Source of the DNA: Hydnum rufescens UP504
Lineage: Eukaryota; Basidiomycota; Agaricomycetes; Cantharellales; Hydnaceae
DNA: 64,000 nt
Direction: 5' to 3'
Assembly: GCA_014904985.1 (NCBI GenBank)
Contig: MU128953.1
Location: 237,316 to 301,315 of the forward strand
Positions 46,415-58,141 of the stretch are shown piece after piece. The notes under the pieces were generated by a model. That model did no database searches. It was not told the DNA's origin and saw nothing but the letters and a program-made list of their open reading frames with translations. Each line of letters starts with the position of its first letter. The first letter of the stretch is position 1. A program made the position numbers and the translations under genes.

Positions 46415-47332
46415 TTAGTAACAGCTGTACTTGTCTACACCCTGAATTATACCCTCGATCAGAGCCAAATATGTGGTGATAGTGGCCATGTATTTTTGCG
46501 ACATTGCCTGGGTGGCTTTCTGGACGTCGCCTGCAGCCAATTTCAACGCAGAACAATAATCGGAGAGGGATGGAGGTTGGGGCACTGGCACGGCGGGCAA
46601 CTGTGGGGGCCGGGCGATGGGGGGTTGGGCGATGGGGGGCTGGGCGATGGGGGATCGAGCAGTGGGGTGTCGAGCAGTGGGGGATCGAGCAGTGGGGGGC
46701 CGAGCAATGGGGGGCTCCTGGGAAGGAGCAGCAGAGTGAGGGGCCGCTGGGAGCAGAGGGACTGCGTGGCGGGGATCCACATCGACCACATCGTCGGTGT
46801 CTGCTTTTGGCTTTTCCTTGTGGCGCAGGAGGCCAAGAGAAGGTGGGGGAAGAGCGCTACCCTCGGATTCCTCACCGGCGCCGGATGCTCCCCTGCGATT
46901 TCGGCGGATTGGTGACCTCGTATGATGGAGTGAGCGACCCGCCTCAGCCTGGTGCTCGTCAATGTTAGGGCCCTCGCTATGTCTGCGCTCAGGCTCATCG
47001 GCACTTTCTGCGGTGGTTTTCTCGACCTGCGGACCTTTACGCCTTTTACTTGTGCGATCACCAGAGTCGCCTCTGGGTTTTCGTTTTCGGGTTGGAGATG
47101 GTGCGGCACCCCCCTTTTCATGAGGAGGTCCGAAATAGAGCACCTGCAACGAGGCTAGCAGGTTGTCGTGCGTCCCCATAAGGCAGTCAAACTCGTCCAG
47201 GTCCTTCTGATCGAGCTCACCCGCCATGCCATTTCGCACCGATGCTAGGTCTCGGACCGGCAGGGGCTCACCTTGCTGTTCCATTTGTTGTACCAAGCGC
47301 ATCTGTGGCCGAGCATGAGCTAGTTCTGCCAT
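46415..47332 (-). CDS. Disordered protein with Pro-rich five-residue repeats
   Basis: A single open frame of 305 residues from ATG at 47332. It starts with an acidic helical part (LDQKDLDEFDCLMGTHDNLL), then a Lys/Arg-rich disordered part (PTRKRKPRGDSGDRTSKRRK), then 15-bp DNA repeats coding PIARP/PTARS-type repeats (46615-46710), ending in a hydrophobic helix (MATITTYLALIEGIIQGVDK). No known family. The basic clusters suggest nuclear localisation. It is the first gene of the minus-strand SNF2 block. Confidence 0.55.
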   Translation of the reverse strand: MAELAHARPQMRLVQQMEQQGEPLPVRDLASVRNGMAGELDQKDLDEFDCLMGTHDNLLASLQVLYFGPPHEKGGAAPSPTRKRKPRGDSGDRTSKRRKGPQVEKTTAESADEPERRHSEGPNIDEHQAEAGRSLHHTRSPIRRNRRGASGAGEESEGSALPPPSLGLLRHKEKPKADTDDVVDVDPRHAVPLLPAAPHSAAPSQEPPIARPPTARSPTARHPTARSPIAQPPIAQPPIARPPQLPAVPVPQPPSLSDYCSALKLAAGDVQKATQAMSQKYMATITTYLALIEGIIQGVDKYSCY

Positions 47333-48420
47333 GCCTGGGACAATGTCTGAGCACTTACAAAGCAGTGTTGTCGAAGCCTTTCATAGGTAATGCCCTTGTA
47401 ATTGAGACAAAGATCAATGAGAAGTGGTATACTGCCCATATTTCCCGTGGCGAGAGGTACGGCAGTCGGGTGTTTAGGTGTTCAGCACCGTGGTCGCAAT
47501 AGTTCGATGTTCAAGTTGCAGCTGGCGACCCTTTGCATCCGGTGCGCTGCAACAACTCCCCTACCTTTGCACTCCACTCTGCACCAGTTGGCCTGGCAAA
47601 AGGTCTGGCGGGGATTAGTTTAGAATCCAAAAGCAACTGGTATCTAGGCCCCATTGATAGTGGGAAATATCTCCAAATACACGCGACTCCTTCCAGCTTC
47701 GAATCCTCCGTATTTTCAGTGCTAGGAGGGCTGTACGTGTGTGGTCTTTTCTAACTAATCATCCTGGTCTCGAAGCCCCCCGTTGACAGGTGGCAATGCC
47801 CTGGGTCAATTGCTGGGTGACGGTGCATTGGTCACATGTCACAGAGCGTAAACCGGTACATCGCTTGCCCCGGTTTCGCGCTTGTGGAACCACAGTATAG
47901 TGAGAAATGGGGTCATTTTTTGTGAAAGACTCGTTGTATATTCTTATCGACTCAAGTCGACTCGAGTCGACTCGATCAGCTCAACTTGGCAGGTCGATTT
48001 GACAGCTTGGCTCGACTTCGCCGCGACTCTTGGCTCGGCTTGTATCCGACTCGACTCACGGCTCGGGCCGACTTGGAGCACGAGTCGCGGCAACACCACC
48101 CCCGATAGGACCAACCCACCCTTTGCATCCGACTAACCAAAGCCACAATCACAGCGCAGCTCAGCTCATACAGGCAGGATGGATGGAGAAAGTAGCGGTT
48201 TTACCCCCCGAGCTTCCCTGAGCCCTAGAACAGGTGCCCTACAGGATGCATATGATATCTTGGTACGGTGTTTCCAGCTGTTTCCCACGGCATTTGTTTA
48301 ACCTGCACTGGATGCACAGCTAGAGGTGGTGGATTTGATTCCCCGGGATGTGTTTAACGCCCTCCTTCTTGACACTGTCACAAACACCACCTTGGAAGCA
48401 GTAGGTGAGAATCTTTGACT
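47333..48420. other. Intergenic, includes GACTCGAGTCGACTC repeat
   Basis: 47945-48105 is a repeat of GACTCGAGTCGACTCG-like words ending in GCAACACCACCC, matching 21361-21510. No gene recognised. Confidence 0.5.
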
Positions 48421-48510
48421 TAGCTGGCCCCACTAGCTTCAGAGGCCCCGAGGCAGAAACGCAACCTCTGGCGCTTCAGAGCCTCTGAAGCAACTTGTGT
48501 TTTTCTGGTG
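48421..48510. repeat. 80-bp inverted repeat, copy 4
   Basis: CTTCAGAGGCCCCGAGGC and GCTTCAGAGCCTCTGAAGC arms, imperfect. Confidence 0.6.
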
Positions 48511-48578
48511 TATTGAACAGGGTGTATCTAAGCTCCATTTCAATCCCTAGGATCTTCACCTCCCCAAAATCCTAGAGA

Positions 48579-48861
48579 GCACACCAATGCCCCAGCAGCA
48601 CTGCACCACAACTCAGCAGGATCCTCTAACCCTGTACCCCTCCTGCCCCCACCACTCCATTCTAACAGTCCTGAGGATGAAGAGCATCCTCAACCCCAAA
48701 AGACGAAGCCTGTGCGGAAAAGCACACTGGATGCCATGCCAGATGGCAGCCAACAAGGGCATGATCATGAGCAAGTCAGTCCTTTAGTCTGGATCTCCCT
48801 TCTTCATGGTGTGGTGCAGGAGATGGCAGAGGTCTTGGACCAATTAGAGTCAACATTGTAA
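48579..48861 (+). pseudogene. Unrecognised coding remnant
   Basis: An open frame of about 93 residues, Pro-rich then acidic (SPEDEEHPQPQKTKPVRKST) and ending in a helix VVQEMAEVLDQLEST before the stop at 48861. CpG-poor sequence. No start codon, so it is probably the last exon of a lost gene. Confidence 0.35.
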
Positions 48862-49547
48862 TATGGGTTTTCACCACTCAATGGCAACAAAACTACCGCA
48901 TGTCCCTAGCTAGTAACTGGAATTTTTTTGTGCCCAGTCTTCTCCTGCTGCCAGGGGCTTCCCTGGCCCTCAGGAGGCCCTCCCAAAATTTTCATATGCA
49001 ATGTACTAAGCCCAGGTGGAAATGCCTGCACCAGCTGCCCTCAGGTTGAGCAGTGGAAAGAGTATTTGAAGCTTAGTGAGGTGCTCTACAGGACAATATA
49101 TATGATGGTGTTGTTGGAGTAGGCCGTTATCGGCTATGGCATATTAGTGTCACATGCCCATTTGTGAGCGGCCTCTACCCCTCCCCACTCTTCTGGCCTG
49201 CTCTAGGGCTGACCCCGTTTATTATATATAGTGTAGGTACTACACATAGTTTCCCCACTGGTTTGTACCTCCACAACACATGAGGTTCTTTATCCCAAAA
49301 GGTGTATGTATTTACAGAGGGACCATAGTTCCCCAGGGCAGCCCTATCCCAACAAAAATCTTTTATCTCCCCTCATGAGGGTTATGGATGCCCTAACTCT
49401 GGTCTAATTTCAACAGTGGATAATATGCCATGGTATATTCAGTGCATGCTTTTGGCAGTATGGAAATATTCTCACCTTTATGGGATATGGAGGTGTGTGC
49501 CCTGTATGGCCATCCCCCTATTCTGGAGTAGGTGTATGTGGTTTGTT

Positions 49548-50178
49548 TCAATCATAAAGAAGTCCACTCACCCTGCCATGAAGTCTATCAGTGGCAGACA
49601 TGAACCTCCCACTTGCTCTCTGCCCTAAATGGGAGCTCACAACCTCACCAACTCTCCTCCTCTTCTGCAGGGGTCCTTGCTCATCCTTGGCCATGGTGCT
49701 GTCCTGATGAGCAGAAAGCACTGTCACAGTGGAGTCCATGGCTGTTGTGGTGCCATGGGGACCACCATGGATGGCACCTGCCCCTTCCACTGAGGAAACC
49801 AGGGGTCTGCTGGATGAGGATGAGTTCAAATACACTTGGTGTGGAAACTCAGGGAATGAAACCGCAGTCCCGGGGGATAGGAGCTTTTTTCGAACAGCTC
49901 TAGCGAAAGCCCTCCCATGCTTTGTATCGGGCAGTTTTTCAGTTACTTGCAGCACAATGGGCAGCATATACTGTGGTTTTTTTTTTGAATGGCAGAGCAG
50001 GCGGGTAAGATCAGCCTGTTTAAAATTCATCAGGAATCGGAGCATGCAGAGTGACAGCACACATGCATACAATGGACACTAGGTGCTTGGTGAAGTCTCC
50101 ACTTTCACGAGCCTGATCAATGGCCACAATGTGCTCTCGCAGAGCCTGTTCGTATGCAGAATCTGAGGGTGTGTCCAT
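49548..50178 (-). CDS. Hypothetical protein, two exons
   Basis: ATG at 50178 (MDTPSDSAYEQALREHIVAI). An intron GTATGC..AACAG near 50069-50009 keeps the frame into ADLTRLLCHSKKKPQYMLPI, then KHGRAFARAVRKKLLSPGTA, a Ser run, and a basic tail (LQKRRRVGEVV) ending at 49548. I recognise no family. Its 3' half lies in CpG-free DNA, its 5' half does not, with the switch near 49860. Confidence 0.5.
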
Positions 50179-50486
50179 GACTGTCGAGTGCTTGGTGTGA
50201 AGCCCTGAAGTCCCAGGTGTGGGTTTTCTTGTGATCAGCAACAAAGCACTTTGGCATGGCTCCTGGGACACCACCTTTATGCCGCGCAAGGAAGTTCAAG
50301 CCACACTGTCGTGCAGCAAAGTGCCCAGTGAGTATACAGGCCAAAACACCCAATCTACTGGAGTAGTGTGCACCGGCTGTCTCCGACAGAGTGCCAGATT
50401 TCCAAGGTAGCAGCGAAAACAGGTCAGCTCGGTACAATGGCGCCACCGAATCACTTGGGGCCATATACAGCACACCGGTGAAATTA

Positions 50487-50575
50487 ACTGCCCTTCTGAG
50501 GGTCCGAAGTCTTCCAAGGGGCGGGAGCGAGCCCCCGAAGACTTCCGAGCCTCCGAAGCGCAGCTAATTTTGCTG
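50487..50575. repeat. 80-bp inverted repeat, copy 5
   Basis: CTGAGGGTCCGAAGTCTTCC and GAAGACTTCCGAGCCTCCGA arms followed by TTTTGCTGATG, a common right flank of this family. Confidence 0.7.
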
Positions 50576-51399
50576 ATGCTGCCACCCCGTAGAAACGTCG
50601 GGGTGACCCTATTTGCTATATCGCAGTAGCCTAGTACGAGTTCCAGTGGTGTGTGGCTGTACCCTCAACAAAAACTCTCATAAATCGCATGGTTGTGGGC
50701 CTTGGGCTGCCCATGAGCACACTGCTTTAAATGCATGGCCCAGGAGACCATATTAACACCTGGTAAATAGTAGTTCTACTGCCCATGTGGGACTCCCCTC
50801 GAAACTCAATATCTGGCAGTTACAGGGGCACACAGGGAGCAGGTTTTGCAAGATCACCGGAGGGTGGGTTTCAAGACCCCAAATAGGGTAGAAATTTCTG
50901 TGCACATCGCTTTCTCAATAACCTATGGTCCCCCGAACGGTGTGGCTCAACGAAACCAACCTCTGTCGCATTGGTCGGAATGATGCAGATTGTCGGTGTC
51001 CGGACTGTAAAACAATGCTCCGTTCGTGGAGACTGCCTGCTCTTCTCTCTTGCCCCCAAGCCTTCAGTACAGCTATTTAGGCACCATCGGAGTATAGTTT
51101 GGGCGTGAGGGGCCCTGGGGTGCGTTATGCAGTTTGATGAGTGCACCTATTTACGACGGACTTAGCAGAGGAACCCAAAACAAACCACAGCACAGGTCGT
51201 CGGGTCACTTGCGCTCTTTGACTTTTCGGCTGTTTCTTGGAAAGGGTCCATGTGACCCGACGGCTGAGATCACTGACGCTGCTTAGTCAGCTCAGCTGCC
51301 GATGCTTGAGGCCTCCCTATCTTTTCTGGTGCAAATCTAAGTGGCTCCGCACTGGTTCTTCTACAATGTAGCCCCTGATGGAAATCAGTATAGTCAAAT
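50576..51399. other. Intergenic, no recognised gene
   Basis: A minus-strand frame at 50871-51146 has no recognised motif. Confidence 0.35.
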
Positions 51400-51490
51400 G
51401 CGAGTCAGTTTGGTTGGTTAAAGCTTTTGAGGTTGATTTCCTTCACCTCCGCCATGGGTTCGAATCCTGCGGGTGAGGAAGGACTTTTTA
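51400..51490 (+). other. tRNA-like sequence with A and B boxes, possible SINE head
   Basis: An A-box-like GAGTCAGTTTGGTTGG (about 51402-51417) and a perfect B box GGTTCGAATCC (51457-51467) are spaced as in a tRNA, and TTTTT at 51485 could end Pol III transcription. Stems fold poorly: the anticodon loop could be TTGATTT, but acceptor arms do not pair. More likely a decayed tRNA or a SINE promoter than a functional tRNA. Confidence 0.35.
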
Positions 51491-53740
51491 TTTTATTCTA
51501 GAAACTATTTTACAGTATCTCCTTCAAACACAATACGCCAGCAGTGAAGTCAAATTCACATGTATCTCCTTGCCGTCTATGTAGGTGGGGTAGCGAACCC
51601 GTATCTTTAGCACACACGCACAAAATTTCGAAACTCTGAGTAGGGAATCAGGTTATCTCAGCATTTCCCCCCCCAAAACGATCATTATTCCTTATTATGG
51701 AAGTACACCGATCTGGCAATACAGTATGTCTGCCATGACGTGGCTGTTGACAAAGAATGGGGCGGTCTGGATGGACCCATCAGATTCACCTATATACTAA
51801 AGAGATACTAAAGAGTCTGCAACTCTTGGCAGAGGAAGGAAAACCTAAAGGGGCTGCAACGGCACTCAGATGGTGTTTCGTATATGTGGGGTGGGTCAGA
51901 AAGGACAAGGGCAGAGAACGATGGGAAAAAACCTGGGACGTATGAGATGGGGGTGGGTTGGGAGGGTCTTTTGACCAGTCGTTGTCAGTCTCCCGGACGG
52001 GTGAATACCCTCTGGCATCAGAGCCGGCACGGGGGCCCTCACAAAATCGTAGCCAAACGGTTGGTTGGTTGGTTGTTGGTTGGCACCTGTGGTGCCTTTG
52101 GGGAGGGGGGTTCCGGAGTCGGTCTGCCTGACGCAGCGCATTTCTCATTGCCCTCCTTGATCGGTTCTGGGGAATGGGAGTCGATTACGCTCACTGTAGT
52201 TATCAGCAAAATACTTTCAGGTGGGGGCTCAGGTTCTCATTTTCAGGGAGCCAGCCGGGGTGCAGCCATAAAAATTTGGGAGGGCCCCTAAGATAGTTCT
52301 CTCAATGAAGCTCCCCAGGAAGGAAAGGGGTGTCTTCGCCGGATGGTAGGAGGCGACCTGCAAGGGGCTTGCCGATGAACTCATTAGGCGGTGGCGATGG
52401 TATGAGAAAGCTGCTACCCAGAGACTCGGACCATAGTGCAGAAGGCTATTTGACAGAGCTGTAGAATGGCGGCCAGTGAAGATGGTATGCGGTAGCCAAG
52501 GAGTTACCTGGGTGCTTCCCATAGTGGTCTCTGGACTAGTGGACTCTCATCAGCCACCGGGCGGGGAGCGGGTGTACGAAGCCAGGAAATTCGGCCAAGT
52601 TCGCTGCAAGCCTGTTTGACCTCGGTTGGGCTGATCGGAGTTCCATGGCCTCGAATCGAAGGGACGCGGTCAAGTTTCACTCTGAAGTATTGGCTATCGG
52701 GGCGCCCTTCGGCCCTTTAAGACCATGGGGGCTTTGGCAATAAGAGCAGCATAAGGGTGGAGGTCATTGGCTGTACAGGAGGGGCAGGCAATGGCGACGA
52801 GGTTTCCATCCATAGAGTGTAGAAACAGCATCATGCCAATGTTAATTGGGGTTTGTGCCCCACGGAGGCTGCGATTGGCGTTGTCAACCGTTGTTCAGCG
52901 CGTTCACCGCTCGTTAAGTGGGGTGGGTGGCAAAACCTGGATGTTAAGGTGATTAGAATGGTTGCGATGAGTCCGGATTTGGTGGGTGCGGATCAGGAGG
53001 TGCTTAAATCGGGTTTGTGGTATGAGGTTGGAGCGCTTCCATGTGCTGATGGTGAGGTGAGCAGAACCATCTTTTTCGAGGCGACTGTTGGTGGAATAGG
53101 CGAATGCATCTGTTTCGGCATGGTATGGGGGCAACATTCTCGCTGTTGGCCTTCGGGGAGGGGCCGGTATTGAAGATTGAAGGCTATGATGGCATCTGTC
53201 AGAATTTTGTCGTTTCGTAAACGTAAACTCCGCGTTTGTATTGGCGGAGGCGAGGACAGCGTTGGCACGCGATGAGCGGGCGTTTTCGCGATTCATAAGA
53301 AGTTTGCTGTCAATCTGCTATGGTACTGGCCGACTCCATTGTATGCTACAGCTTGTAGCTTCCAGATGGTATATACGTGGGCAGGCGATAAATGGTGCGC
53401 ATCAACTATGTGAAATGGGGCTTGTCCAGCTGGGAGTCCTTGGTCTAGACCTCGGCACCACTGGGCTGTGCTGCCTTCGAGCCTCTTGATTCCGGATACC
53501 GGTAAGTGGCTGAATTCTGGGTGTCGTTCATCCCAGGGGAAAGGGCGAGACTGGACGGCCATACTCGATTTCTTCTGCTTCCAAATATTCGCTCGTGCAT
53601 CGAGGAGGTACACCTGCTTACGGGGTTTCTCTTTGGCCATAACCTGGCCAATTCAGTGATGAAGTGTGGCAGTGCGATCAGTGAGTTGTTCCTCCCCAAT
53701 GTCAATCTCACTGACCGATAGTACTGCACTTGGGACATAC
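51491..53740. other. About 2.2 kb without a recognised gene
   Basis: Several overlapping frames on both strands. Part of 53.3-53.7 kb on the minus strand could be decayed continuation of the NOT1 gene but I cannot show it. Confidence 0.35.
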
Positions 53741-53746
53741 ATGACG

Positions 53747-54758
53747 TCATGGAGAGCGATAGGAACCGCGACCGCCAACCTTCGATTCAAGAACTACGGC
53801 GCCTCGTCCGAGGCCCTCGAGTTGCATTGCTTCTCCGAAACCACTGATCACAGACTGCTCGGGCTTGGAGTCTCGGAACATATCGAGGTGTGCAGAAAAT
53901 GCGTCCAGGTCGACATTCAAGGAGATGCATAGCACCTCAAACTCGTCAAGATGATAGAGCTCCGCGAACGGGCTGGGGACTGCCATTAGCCACAGATCAG
54001 GTGTGAAAATGGTGGACTTGGTGGACTGCTCAAGGTCTTGCAGGCGAGTGGAGGGGTCTTTAACAGGCGATTACCGTCATAGCCTTCAATAAAGAGGTGC
54101 CTGAACGACAAGCTGCGGGGTTCGATGATTACGTCCAGGTCCATCCGGCATTCATAGTATTAGATTGTGCCAAAGTGCGCCCCACGATATCGGCGATACC
54201 ATGGCCGCAGGTGTGAAGATGGAGGATTCGAAGAGGGGTATTGCGTAGTGGAGGCCATCGAAGAAGCCCGGATCCGGACCGCATGAACGCCTCAGTGCCG
54301 AAAGTGAACAGATTCGTTGCTGGGGGGCTGTGGATGGCATCAGGAACGTAGGGGGTTGCGGTATCGAGGGATATGTGGTCTACAAGGTGGTATTGCATAA
54401 TAGAGCCGAAGAGGTGTCGGGTCATCGCGAACTTGAGAGCAGGATACGACAGCTGGAAGAATGTATATCGTGAATGCAGCGGACAGGCAAGGATCTCTTT
54501 CTTGTGCACGGCACTGGGATCGCTTGACTCCCGCAGCCTCTTGATCATCTGGTTGATTGAAACGTCGCCGTCGTACATCCGGCAATAAATAATTTGTATC
54601 TCGTCTTGACATCTGCAGAGAAACCGACCATAGCAAGGGCGGTCGGAGACTCCAAAATGTCGCACGTATTGGGCCCAGCTGCCAAATCCGGACCGATTTG
54701 GAGCGCTAGGGCGGGTGGTGTGTCGAATGCAGCCGGAGCAGTAGATGAGAAAAGACAA
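53747..54758 (-). pseudogene. NOT1 (CCR4-NOT scaffold) fragment with internal deletion
   Basis: NOT1 is the scaffold of the CCR4-NOT deadenylase. The minus strand, from about 54600, reads VSINQMIKRLRESSDPSAVH, KKEILACPLHSRYTFFQLSY, RHLFGSIMQYHLVDHISLD, ATPYVPDAIHSPPATNLFTF and GTEAFMRSG, fitting the family blocks YRFFxQYP, LFGxII..LV, ALRYVLxAL and YFGxxAL. It ends near IADIVGRTLAQ. About 54120 sequence from the end of the CAF1-binding MIF4G domain starts: DLDVII, LFIEGYDGNRL, then TPDLWLMAVPSPFAELYHLD and FEVLCISLNVDLDA. The intervening 200 or so residues are missing, and stops and frame changes occur. A full NOT1 exceeds 2,000 residues. Confidence 0.6.
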
Positions 54759-57700
54759 GCTTGTGCGAAGCAGCGATCACGGGTCGAATGGAATGAGTGT
54801 ATTTCTCTACCACATGCTGTTCATCTAGCGTGCGTGGCTCGGCTTGATTTCTACGGATCGTAGGTACTATGAGTATGGCGGCGACTAACTTAATCCCAAA
54901 ATGAGATGCTGCTACACACCTCTCATGCCGATCTTCTGTGAGAGTAGAGAGCAAAAAACGATCTGAGTATTAGTTGCTCAACTATAGTGAGAAGAAACTG
55001 TTCTGACCCATAGACGAGGACATCGTCGAGCCCCCAAGCGCGGGGGGTTTGGCTTTTGAGTCCAACGAGTCGTCCGACGCCTCTGGTTTTTTTTTTTTTC
55101 GACACCCAATGACAGAGCTAATGGGGAAGGGAACAGGGGCAAGCCGCAGGCTTGTAGATAATAGGAGCCGAAGAGATCCTGGACCGCAGATGTTTGATCT
55201 CTGGTTCAAGGAGTATGCATTAGGTTGTTTGGCGCAGGCCTTTTCCTCACGTGAGCATCGGAAATAGCCGAGAGTGACACCTTCCTTTTTCCATTCGCTA
55301 TATGCTTCACGTTCTTGCAATCCATCTTGTCCGGTTACACTCGTCTGGTTCTCAAACGGAATCAACAAAGCTGGGCCGCCGATAGCACCTCGATATGGAA
55401 TCATGATTTCGGGTCCCCCGGCTGTAATGATGAATCTCGCAGAAGCATCTACTTGAATCTGCCATCAAGGTCCTTGAACTCTGTGGATCAGGCTGTTCGG
55501 TTCTTGATATGAGTACCTTGGTGAGGTAGGGACGGATTTGGGTGCTCAGATTTTACTTCTGGAGAATGGTTTGAACGAATTTTCTCAGACCATGCGGATG
55601 TCAACTCCGCGGGACCCTATGTCGACCACCCTACACACGCATCCTCAGTACCCTCTGGTGCTGCACAGACCTTAAGGAGGAGAAGATGACCAAGATGTAA
55701 GTCGATCTTCCCTGTACAGAGCTGCCCGATGAAGATGAGTCCATTAAGGCCAGAGCCATGGCGGCCAGGCGCCGTAAGAAGGAAGACCTTGGCCGAATTA
55801 CGGAAGCCCCTGGTGTGGCCCTCCAGAGGAGCGAACGATTGTGTGCTGTACAGGATGGAGTGGATGGCATGCTGTAAGATCCCTTGCCCGCCTTGGTGCA
55901 AGTTTTTCCCCTCATTGTAGACGGGCTGCTTATCTTAGGGCAACTGCATGTCCTTTTTTGCCGGGTCTGCGGGAACGGCTGGCTATTGCGGAATTCACTA
56001 CCCACCAATCCCCTGGTTGAATAACACCAGCATCGCTATCTATACAGGCAATCAATCCCCCAGGGCGTCGTCATCCCCCTGCCCCCATTGTCATCAGCAG
56101 ACTTTCCCTCTGGCTGCTCGACCATGTCCCCAAAGTACGCATTGTGGCTCCTGTCAGTGCAGAATTGGGATCGAATGCAATCTCTCGCGTGGAACCCCGG
56201 TCGGATAGGTGAAAGAGGTGGCCATGACATCCAGTGTTGGCACTTTGAGCATTCGGCGCTCATGGCTCAAGCTGTTTCACGAGGTGCCAGACAGTGGCAT
56301 CTGGGTTGAGTTGATTCATATTGGCACGAGCGATCGGCTGGTCTTCCAAAGCACATATTTGTTGAGCGGGGATGGCCATGCCAGAGATTGTCCACTGGTA
56401 GGAAGGAATCATCTGGCGTGAGTGGTGGGGCCATGATGGCATGTGAGCGTATTCATCTTTTCGTCCTCTGTGTACAATCGGTAGTTGGAAGTCGCGGCCT
56501 GTTGAGGAAGCCACTGCGATTTCTTTCCTGCCGGGGAATAGACTAATACCATCCGCAAATGGTGATTTCGTGACGTGGGGAATATGAGTGTCAAACCCGA
56601 TGAGGCCAATAACAGCAGGGCTCGCGCAAGAGGCACCGTCAGAAGTGCTGGGGAACAAGGAATCTAGGATGCGCACCTCGCCGGTGCTCTCCAGCATACT
56701 GAAGAGACAGTTGGCTCGCAAGCGAAAAGTTGGTGTGCAACATTCCGCATTCGGGAGGGGCCCGCAGATCTGCGCAATGCGCATCAGATGCATGTACATA
56801 GGCGACAGTGATGCGGTTCGATGGGCGCATCACCAGTAACGCTGGAAGTGGTTTTGTTGTCCCTCAGCTATGCTTACACTTATTTGGGATGCTAGGACCC
56901 TTGGTGATAACGATTTAAAGCTTTGGAAATGCCAATCATCTATCATCTCTTAATCAAAATACTGCTATAAGGATTGGAGAAACACAGTGGAATTTTGGAT
57001 CCCCATATCGCCCTGGAGGTCCCCTTGCCCCCCCCCGGGGATGACTCCACATCTGCCCGATGGCTCTCGGCCTCAGGAGTATCCACCACTGCACGGTAGT
57101 CTGCCTCCAGGTGTGCTAGGGTACCAAATATTTGTTCATTCTGAGAGCTCACCCAGCTTCTAAAAGTGAAGGTTGGGAATGATTGATTCACACACGAGTG
57201 ATATGCTGGAAAAGCAATGTATATGTCGAAACATGTATTCTAAGGCACATCATGCTCTTTGCACACAAGATGTACACCCCGTGTTTGACGTTCGAGGTGC
57301 AGACCTAGGTACAGTGCGACAACGCAGTAGTGATAAGCACATTATGACGTACGCACCAGTTCCGGTCTGTCCAATAAGACTGTCCGCTTGGCAGACTTTA
57401 CCAAGACCTGGCCTGTTGCAAGACCTTCGCATTCCTGCTGGGACCGCTTGTTGCATCGGAGGGCCAGTGCAGCGGTCCGGAATAGGATGAAACCATCCAT
57501 CGAACTGCGGATTCATGGGAAGCACCCTTAGCTGACACTGATAGCACAAGGTGGGGGACTCACCGAGATTAGAACAAGGGGGAGGGCTGAACAAGACACG
57601 GCGGAATGCGGTGATCAAGGGATCTCAACTTAAGAACTGAATATTGCGCCTAAAGGCTGAATATCAGGTGCCGGTTTGAACATGCGCGTGTTTTACACAG

Positions 57701-58141
57701 CTGGCAACTGTGGATATCGAGGAGTGAGGATAGTTCAGTGGCCTGAAGTCGGCGAGGGACTGGGGCTAGCAAGGGTAGAAATAGGAAGAAGGGTGGGGCG
57801 CATACCCTCTCCGGAGTCATCTTGAGACACGACACCGAAGAAACTCATCCAGACGAAAGAGATGCACCGGATTTCGCACATACTCAAGATGCGTACACCT
57901 ACACTGAGGGATTTTGCCACCGCGTTAGTCCTGGGTCACAGCGATCATGAAAGTAGGATAAGAAAATCATGGATGAGGAATCCTACCCACAGCCTACTCA
58001 ACACCAGCGATGGATGTCTATGTTGCACTTGTCGATGCCTCGCTGCTGAGGCACGAGCTCAAGAGAGGTTTTTATGGATGCAGGCGAGATTTCTTCCCCT
58101 TCGGGAGTAGCCGACTGGCCGAATCCTGGTCCCACGGAAAG
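54759..58141. other. About 3.4 kb, possible decayed genes, none recognised
   Basis: Minus-strand segments look coding in places, for example FIITAGGPEIMIPYRGAI near 55390, LEGHTRGFRNSAKVFLLTAP near 55800, and LAHLEADYRAVVDTPEAES near 57090. No motif or gene model could be supported. Positions 55088-55100 carry a T13 run. Confidence 0.35.
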
